Shown: positions 56,716-64,000 of the stretch, piece after piece
Numbering within the stretch: the first letter of the stretch is position 1
How the letters are laid out: every line of letters starts with the position of its first letter
Assembly (NCBI RefSeq): GCF_029784165.1
Contig: NC_073696.1
Span: 244,016,892 to 244,080,891 of the forward strand
DNA from: Wyeomyia smithii
Taxonomy: Eukaryota; Arthropoda; Insecta; Diptera; Culicidae
Direction of reading: 5' to 3'
DNA: 64,000 nucleotides
The notes under the pieces: model-generated
The model's input: the letters and a program-made list of their open reading frames with translations, nothing else
Told to the model about the DNA's origin: nothing
The model's database searches: none
Translations under genes and position numbers: made by a program

Positions 56716-56830
56716 GTTGAAGAGGTTGTTTATAAGACACTAAAGCAAGGTTAAAGTTGATTTATGACAGCCTTATGTCAATGTATTTCTTGCAATACAC
56801 TCGGTTGAGGTTAATCAACTCTCTTTTTAA
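56716..56830 (+). repeat. Dispersed repeat, copy d
   Basis: GTTGAAGAGGTTGTTTATAA, GACAGCCTTATGTCAATGTA and TTTCTTGCAATACACT, matching 25206-25330. Confidence 0.55.
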
Positions 56831-59214
56831 TCAAATAATTGTTCACCTCGAAGCGAAGCGATATTCGATTGACTTGAAGTCTTTCAAAACTAATGTTAAA
56901 GCTTACTGGAACACAGTTGTAGGTAGAGTACCCCTTCACCGTCAAAACAAAACAGCGTAGAGGAAACTGTATGTTGCTCGATGAATTTCAAATTTTAATT
57001 GAAGGCTGAAACTCATTTTACTTACCCTACTTTAGTAGGGTGGCATGCCAAAAAAAATCGAGGATGGAGTAAAACAGCAGAATGAAAGATTTCAAATGCT
57101 TAAATATTTATTTCAACTGACCGGTCATCTCGATGGATAGAGAACAAATTACTCTATTTATGAGACCATTTTTTGAAACATTAGGTGGTTAATGTGCGTT
57201 GTATTTTCGGCTGAACAGTAGACCGACTTATTCTATTCCGGTTTGTAGTTTGCAGCTTATAAATATCAACTTGATTCACAAAAAGATTTGGTCTAGCTGA
57301 TTGTTTGTGGAATTGTCTGTCTGTGACTTTCATATATCTTGTTTCTTCCTTGTAAAGACAACCTTTTAACCGTTACGGGGAATTTTGGTGTCCCACAGGC
57401 AGCCTACGGAAAAGTACTGCTTTTTTCCTACTGTCGCGTTAAACAAGTATTAACTGCTGGTGACAAAACTCTACATCCATCAAAGTTAGCTGTTACGAAA
57501 CGGTGCAAAGCATATTGGCATAGGAGAAGCTGATAAACATACTGACACTGTTCAACGCCTCCTTATTCGATATTTAATTATAAGCGTTTCTGTACACCGA
57601 TCGTTGTAAACCCTTTGCTACTGTTACGCTCTGAATTCTGTATGTCTTCTTCCATAATCAGTATGTAGCGGTAACAGCCGTTTTGCTATGATAACATCCT
57701 TCGATTTGTCGATAGACGACTGTCATGAGCGGCTGTTATGAACTGTCATGTGTTCAATTTATATCGATTGAATAGGTGAAAATTGTGGATTCTTGATCAT
57801 AAAACAAGCTGACAAATCCTCTAAACCAAGGTATAAGGAAATTATCGTAATTATTGTTGTTTCATTTTCATTTTCTCGCCGTTTCAAATTGTAATTGGAA
57901 GCTACGGTGGCCACTTTACAAGGATATCTTGCCCAGAGATTGTCAAGAGTAGATAGCGGGAAGACTTGCATTGACTTGCAAAATATGAAATATACTAATG
58001 AGTTGAAATATTTATCAAACATCACTTACACTTCAGCTAACATAATATAGAAATCACCCAAAAAAGCTAGTACATTTCTTCATCGTAACCACAAAAAAAA
58101 AAACATGAAGTTGTTCCATAACATTTCAATGATTTATTTATTTTGTTTGTTGCAATTCACAGCATCCGATCGAGTTCACGGATTCTTGTGACAATATCAA
58201 CGAATTAGTGCTTTTCAAATTTATAAGTTGTACAGAATTGCTCTCAACCCAAAAGCCTTAAAATCTTCCTAGACAAAAAAAATTAAAAATGACCGCCAAA
58301 AACTTTTACTAAGCTGTTACGCTAAATTTCTAAATTATGAGAATCTAGAAAATTAGGGTTGTAGGAATTGGAAACGAATCGTCCAAATAGGTTGCTGTTT
58401 TTCGTTCACGTTTTGGTTTATGCCGTTTCCAGGTTGCAGGTTGAAAATAATTTCGTTGGTGTGGAGAAAATTCGCTTCCCCCCGAAACCCCGGAGACTAC
58501 CTTCCAGACTCGGAAACTTCAGGGGAAACCCGGAGAAATGGCGCACCTCGAATTCTTCTATATGCTCTTGCGAATAAACACACAGCCGCTTGCAATTGAT
58601 TCATTTTACCCATCGCTAGCATAAGCTTTTACAACGCTTAATGATAACGACCGGCATGCTATGATGAAAAGAAAAATCATTGACAAATTCGCTGTATTAC
58701 GATGCATGTATCTAAGTTCAAATGAAATACTACAAAAAGGCATGCTTTGCATCGCGCACAGGCAAGAAGCATAACAGCAGTATAATCACTGAAGTCCATG
58801 GCGAACGCAACGGCAACGCTGCAAGTCTCACAATTTTGTTTCCATGGACTGTTACGTTTTTGCTGGTGTTACTACTGTTGCTCAGGAAGAAGCCCTCCTG
58901 TCGTCTAACGGCTGTTGTAGTACTGTACATTTTCTAAGGCTGCCCACAGGTATGCATCATAGAGCCCAAACCGAACAAAAATAACCCCAAAATTCACAAA
59001 AACGGAAAAAATATATAATCTTACATATTTTTTCAGTTTAAGCTCTAGAGAAAAACCAAGACAAGATTGCGCAAAAGAGAGATGAAAGAGAATTACTATT
59101 AAAATTTACCGCTTCACATTGATTAACCCCAATCACGTGTACACGCAAAAGTTGAACTGTGTGTAACCACATCAATAATGTGTCTTTTCAGAGCATGTTT
59201 GTACTGTTTCGGAA
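56831..59214. other. Intergenic, no gene seen
   Basis: AT-rich, with small hairpins such as CCCTACTTTAGTAGGGT (about 57027). Short frames only. The stretch 58430-58600 is somewhat GC-richer but unrecognised. Confidence 0.4.
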
Positions 59215-60424
59215 CTAGTATAACGAATGTGTGTTGTTCAAAATGCATTCTTCCACCGCGCATATCCACCGCGTGCGAGGCCTACCACGGAGCCGACGGC
59301 CTCTTCCTGGTTTTTTGCTGAAAATAGTTTTGGCGGCTCTATCGTCAAGCATTCCGGCAGCTACATGTCCAGCCCACTGACGCCTGCCCCGCTGTATTAC
59401 CTTCACTATATCAGCATGTTTTTATACCTGGTACAACTCGTGATTCATGCGTCTGCGCCACACTCCATCTTCCAGTTTACCGCCAAGCATCGATCGCAGA
59501 GCTTTACGCTCCTTCAGCGTCCATGCTTCATGTCCGTAAAGGGCCACCGGGAGTATCAGCGTCCTATACAGCGCTAGTTTTGTGCGAGTTTGCAAACTAC
59601 GGGACCTTAGCTTGTTACGTAGTCCGTAGAGGGCCCTGTTCGCAGCTGCAACTCGTTGTTTCACTTCACGGCTCATATCGTTGCCACATGTCACAAGTGT
59701 ACCAATGTCTTTTAATACGAATTCGTTAACCACTTCAAATCGTTCCCCTTCTATCTCCACCTCAGGACCACCACCACGGGGACTCCCACGCTCTCTGCCA
59801 GCTACCATGTACTTCGTTTTGGCAGAGTTAATGACAAGCCTCAATCCCGCTGCTTCCCTCTTAAAAGGTACGAAGGCCTCCTCCACGGCCTTACGGTTGA
59901 TACCGATGATATCGATGTCGTACGCAAAACCAAGAGCATGTGTGATTTCGTGATGATCGTACCGTTTCTTTCCACGTTTGCTCTTCGTACTGCACCCTCA
60001 AGAGCGATGTTGAACAGTAAGTTGGAGAGCGCATCCCCCTGCTTCAGTCCATCCAACGTTACGAATGCGGCTGATGTTTCGCCAGCTATCCGCACGCACG
60101 ATTTTGATCCCTCCAGCGTCATACTACTCAGCTTAACTAGTTTCGTAGGGAAACCGTGTTCCAGCATGGTCTTCCCCCCCCCCCCTTACTTTTTACTGAG
60201 TCGTATGCCGCCCTGAAGTCCACAAACAGATGGTGAGTCGGTAAGTTGTACTCTCGGAACTTATCGAGGATCTGTTGCAGGGTGAAGATTTGATCCGTCG
60301 GATTGAATTCGTTGTTCGTGGTTGAAGAAAGGTTTCGGTATGTTTCCTTACCAGGGTCGCGATACATACATCCTGCTGATGGGGCTGCCATCTTAGGTGT
60401 AGCTGGCGAGATACAGCATTCCAT
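59215..60424 (-). pseudogene. RTE-like relic C, reverse transcriptase
   Basis: Minus strand from 60330: TDQIFTLQQILDKFREYNLP, THHLFVDFRAAYDSVK, interrupted by a C/G homopolymer (about 60172-60184), then MLEHGFPTKLVKLSSMTLEG, VTLDGLKQGDALSNLLFNIA and SHMLL. After a frameshift: LGFAYDIDIIGINRKAVEEA, where the catalytic FADD reads FAYD, then FVPFKREAAGLRLVINSAKT, VNEFVLKDIGTLVTCGNDMS and LYRTLILPVALYGHEAWTLK. The C-terminal RRQWAGHVAAGMLDDRAAK block with GRPRTRW lies at 59400-59240. The order is that of APE-type RTE/JAM1-like elements. No RNase H seen. Frameshifts and the catalytic change rule out activity. Closest relative in the window: relic A. Confidence 0.85.
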
Positions 60425-60655
60425 AATTCAGCCGCCCGCTCCGGGTCAGACGCTGTTGTACGCCGCCCCTAAAGCCGCGTACGACCCCCTTCTCAGTCAG
60501 CATACGACCATAGTTTCCACCGGGTTATGGTTACCCGATCTCCGCTAAGGTTACTCGTATCCCGGTCGGCACCACGTGGAGGTTGGGATAGGAGTTGCTG
60601 GACAGAGGTCAATGGCCGCATTAGGGTCTCAAGTTACACGTGTCCAGCCATTTGC
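60390..60655 (-). pseudogene. RTE-like relic C, 5' part
   Basis: Matches the 22540-22830 segment of relic A. In this copy it is joined almost directly to the TDQIFTL block, so the endonuclease and N-terminal RT are deleted. Confidence 0.6.
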
Positions 60656-60791
60656 CAACCGATTTGTACTGGTATTGGTAATATTATGATTTTTACTGGT
60701 ATTGGTAATATTTTTCAGAATGCTGCTATCGTTAAAGCAGTGCAAGCAGTAATCAATACTGATGATCTTGGTACTGACTAGGTTAATGCAA
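60656..60791. other. Short spacer with 19-bp tandem pair
   Basis: TACTGGTATTGGTAATATT occurs twice (about 60668 and 60692). Confidence 0.6.
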
Positions 60792-62034
60792 ATATGAACT
60801 GATCAATTCACTATCAGAATAGACGTAAATTTTTGACGTGGTTTTAATTTCACTATAAAAATTCGCAAATTGTGTTCTTCGTGGTACATTTTCTTTATTA
60901 CGAGTAGTGCAATGGTGTTTAATTGTTACATGCTTGAAGTGTTGTCATTAGAGTGTTTCAGGAATAAAAAAATGCCATCCCAGATCGATCTGGCTTAATA
61001 GTAGAAACGGGCATTCGTGGTAGCATCAGAGCCCCACGTTTGGTAGTATTTCTAGATCGGAGTCGAAATGCTCAAATATATTTCCTAATTCTTATTCCTT
61101 TTAGAGAGCGAGTAATGGCGCTATAACCGTAAGCTAAAAATGCTAGGACTAAAGTTAGTACTCAAGTTCCAACCGTAACAGTTGAAGCGAGTAGAGGCGC
61201 TATATCCTTGGTTTCTAAACCCGGACATGAGGAGGAAAAACCTATGTTCAATCCCAGGCGATTGGTCAACAAAGGAGTGTACTTTCTTAGCTTTGTCACT
61301 CCTAACGAATTATACTACTTCTTACATACGGATCGGTTGGTACGGATTGTCCCCGTTCTTAGATTATATTGCATTAAGGTAGATCTGCCTAATATAGACC
61401 ACTTCCTTTAGTGACCACCTGAACTTCTTACACCAAATGACACATTATAAATATACTTATTTTGATTTGTGCTTTGACAATTTCAATAACGTTCTTCATT
61501 ATAAATGTTGCAACAGACGTTTACTATAATATTCTTCATTAAAGCTGCAAAAAATGTCTTTTAATAACAGCTACCTGATTTGCCATGGTGCGTTAACGTT
61601 TTCATAGGAAATGGCTTTACCAAAAACTGTACTAACATCACACTTTTCGAGCGAAAATAATCAGATTTTCGATGAACGAGTAGGATAATAGTGTCTTTAA
61701 AAGATAAGCAATAAATTTTGCTAGAAAAACCCTTAAAGTATTGAAAAAAATAGTGGCCCAATTAAGGGTGGAAATAATACTGTTTTCCTTATTCCGGCAT
61801 GCTTCATTGCGAACAAGAGCTATCATCGAAATAACGCCGCGAATCATAGTTACCATAGTTACCATAAATATGTTATGATGGTGTTATTGTACAAAATTGT
61901 TGCTAAACTGGGAAAAACGCCGGGAATCGGCAAAAAATATACTGAAGCAACTATTACTTAGTTTTTTAAAGCAATAAAAAGTGATATTTTGACTAGAGAA
62001 TGTTCCACGATCCACCGTAACGTTCCGTGCAAGC

Positions 62035-62248
62035 AGCAAGTGGTCAGGAAAACCACGAAGAGGTAAACCAACTGCATTGACTGCCGCGGAAGAGGATTCA
62101 ATTGTTCGCTGGATAACTTGGATGGCACATAAAGGATTCCCTATTACGAAAGAACGGCTGCAGTCTACAGTTGATCCAGATCCAGAACTCTCAGTGCGTA
62201 AACCAGAGTTAGTTTCATCAGCGGCAGCTACGGTTGAAGAGATGTAGG
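62035..62248 (+). pseudogene. pogo-like transposase N-terminal fragment
   Basis: Reads KWSGKPRRGKPTALTAAEED, SIVRWITWMAHKGFPITKER and LQSTVDPDPELSVRKPELVS, stop at 62246-62248. EEDSIVRWITWMAHKGFPIT corresponds to the second DNA-binding helix-turn-helix of pogo/CENP-B-type transposases (E-E-x(3)-L/V-x-W-x(3)-M-A-x-x-G-F-P-x-T), and ELSVRKPELVS to the following (x-S-x-R-x-P-E) block. The sequence between is shortened, and the DDE catalytic domain was not found, so this is a deleted relic. Alternative: a domesticated CENP-B-like gene, unlikely given the stop. Confidence 0.7.
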
Positions 62249-62602
62249 TATTATTTAGACCTGGCCCGAATTAGGAAATTGTTGTGGTCAAAATAAGGAA
62301 ATGGTGGCTCATTAAAGGAAACTGAAACGATGATTTATTTCTTAAATTATAAGAAAATAGAGGTATTATCTTGTTGTTTTTCATGCAGAAAAGATGATAA
62401 ACATGTTACTTCATGTTTATACATTTACACTTTTTCTTGCAAAATTTGCAGTTACGCTACTAAGTGGTCCATTAAAGGCAGTTATACCCTATATTGCGCT
62501 ACACAGTAGGCCTGGCCGTTGACAAGAAAAATGTATGGAAACCATTTTTTTAAATGGTGTATAACATTTTCCAGGATCCTTTCAAGTACTGGCTGTGTTA
62601 GT

Positions 62603-62631
62603 GTAGACTAGACTAGACTAGACTAGACTAG
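62603..62631. repeat. (TAGAC)n microsatellite
   Basis: Five to six TAGAC pentamers. Confidence 0.9.
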
Positions 62632-62656
62632 ATATGAACTGATCAATTCACCATCA

Positions 62657-64000
62657 TGAATCCGGTCATTCAAGAACATCATCGAATCAGTAACAATTAA
62701 AAAGACACTGGATTTGTTTAAAACAATAATATGCAAAAAACAGCAATATGCGTTTTACTTCAAATGAGCCTGATATCGAAAAGCGATACCTTGCAGCATC
62801 AATACATTTTTCCGCGATGATATCGGAGCATCAGCACGTGCTTTCGATACCAGTATCGATTTAATCGTATCGATGCTTAGTGATATCACAACGTCCCTTC
62901 CTAAGGAGAAGACTGAAGCAAAAAGCAAGCGGGGTGGCGTATGTGATAAAATATGAGAAATCAAAAAAGAGAACGGACTGCCCTGCAAACTGTTTGTAGA
63001 AATACAGACGAAAGTTGTGGGTGGAGTAAATTAGTTTTTCGTCAATTATCGTATCGTATCGTGAAAATGAAATTTGGCATCAAAACCAAATTTTTCGATA
63101 TCGACAATTTCGTGTACCTACCGGTGGTATTCTTCATTAGTCGTAATAGTGAAACTCTAGCCGCTTTGAGGCACGTGTTCCCGAAGTGCGATTAAGCTGA
63201 AATTTTGGATAAGTACCCTTTTCGAGAAGACGTAACTATTGAGCCCTACTTCTCAGCGAACGTCTAGTTTTTCCCATACTTTCCATTGGCACTAAGCCCA
63301 ACATTTTTCAAAATCCCAGAAAGTCGATTTTTTCGAAAAAAAAAGGAAATTACATTAGATCTCGACGTGCCATGCACGCCCCGAAATCATTATTTGAAGT
63401 TGTAAAACAGCATAGATGGGACTGAATACTGGGTTAAAAAGGAAAATTGTTCCAAGAATAACTCTTTTTTATCAAGCAGCAACGTTTTGATGAGTGACAG
63501 GAAAATAGTAACTACTTTAATATAATAATTTTGAGGGACTAAAAAGTGCCGGTGGTGTATCACAATCAGACTTCCTGAAATCTCGCTCGCACAAAGAAGA
63601 GACAGTGTGTTTTGCGCTACAAGTCTCGTTTCTCATTCAGTCGCTTCGTGCTGTGTGCAGCGTGCGAGCGAGAAAACTTACCATTCGTACGAGCCACGTC
63701 TCGTCGCATGGGAATTTTTATTGCGACGTACACGAAGATATCTCGTCTCTCAACTTAACGAGTGCGGTGCATGGGCGTCGCGTACTTGAGACAACTTGCG
63801 TGCAAATTCTCGTGAGCTCGTCTCGCGAGCTTGCCTCGCATGTTGCTTTGCGCTAATGGTGCGAGAAGGAATTTGATTTTGCGCAGAAGGAAACAGGCAG
63901 GGGATTTTATGTTTTTTTCATTCACCGTGTTATAGCAGCATGCATCAAAACACCGTTAGAATTATCAATGATATAACCTAGTTCATTTATTTATCAATTC
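62657..64000. other. Intergenic, no gene seen
   Basis: AT-rich until about 63580. 63585-63865 is richer in GC with repeated CTCG/GCGAG words (CTCGTCTCGCGAGCTTGCCTC), possibly a decayed foldback. ATCGATA-rich words occur at 62760-62890. No recognisable coding sequence. Confidence 0.35.

Larger units (their letters stand above)
60792..62656 (+). mobile_element. Possible insertion between 25-bp direct repeats
   Basis: ATATGAACTGATCAATTCAC followed by (T/C)ATCA occurs at 60792-60816 and 62632-62656 with one mismatch. The right copy is preceded by a (TAGAC)n run (62603-62631). A long direct repeat next to a simple-sequence tail is what target-primed retroposition leaves, so 60817-62631 may be one retroposed segment. 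A local duplication is the alternative. It contains a pogo-like fragment and otherwise AT-rich DNA. Confidence 0.45.

Noticed and set aside
1..64000. CRISPR arrays, riboswitches, ribosome-binding sites, tRNA or rRNA genes
   Set aside because: None found. The tRNA-like heads at 27386 and 28012 are SINE promoters within a retroposed dimer, and the sequence is eukaryotic in character.

Overview
The window looks like gene-poor, transposon-packed nuclear DNA of an insect, most likely a culicine mosquito (Aedes/Culex type; inferred, about 0.7). The reasons are very AT-rich spacer, no rRNA, tRNA or operon-like gene array, many MITEs, and coding relics of R1-clade, RTE-like and Jockey/CR1-like non-LTR retrotransposons together with mariner, Tc1, ITm (maT/DD37E-like), pogo-like, hAT and Transib DNA transposons. 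No intact host protein-coding gene could be supported. Every convincing coding similarity belongs to a mobile element, and all of those are broken.

Layout. 0.5-4.6 kb: an inverted cluster of a promoter-bearing repeat (CCAAT box, TATA box, palindromic GCCACA-AC-TGTGGC motifs), two long near-perfect hairpins and a 403-bp TIR element. A further promoter copy lies at 26.9-27.3 kb. 5.3-11.3 kb: TIR elements, a dead Tc1 transposase, and a PIF/Harbinger-type element (TTA target duplication) tandemly duplicated with loss of one TIR. 12.1-12.7 kb: nine copies of a ~62-bp satellite with a dyad core. 16.3-20.3 kb: a MITE, a ~290-bp internally repetitive element split by a 1.6-kb TIR element, and an internally deleted mariner. 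20.3-25.0 kb: two RTE-like relics on the minus strand, each interrupted by a TIR element. 25.5-28.5 kb: a Tc1-type MITE, minisatellite, a tandem duplication and a tRNA-type SINE dimer with a 14-bp target duplication and A-tail. 28.6-31.9 kb: hAT elements, one with a perfect 8-bp target duplication. 31.9-39.2 kb: mostly single-copy-looking DNA with one GC-rich patch.

39.2-45.7 kb is the most interesting part. It holds a dead ITm transposase, a 371-bp MITE, then a Transib-like foldback element that keeps the C-terminal, RAG1-like catalytic-Glu exon. A second Transib-like MITE is inserted inside the terminal CACTGTG heptamer of the first, with a 5-bp CACTG duplication. Next comes a Jockey/CR1-like reverse transcriptase split by a hAT MITE at its GIPQGS motif. 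45.7-49.4 kb is featureless.

49.4-54.8 kb: a nearly full-length but frameshifted R1-clade retrotransposon on the minus strand (5'UTR, gag-like ORF1, EN-RT-zinc-finger ORF2). A (TA)n array bounds its 5' side and an ACAY-type microsatellite its 3' side. 59.2-60.7 kb: a further RTE-like copy whose catalytic FADD reads FAYD. 60.8-62.7 kb: a 1.8-kb segment between 25-bp direct repeats, with a pogo-like fragment and a (TAGAC)n tail.

The genes do not work together as a pathway. The window records repeated nested insertion, so relative ages can be read from what interrupts what.
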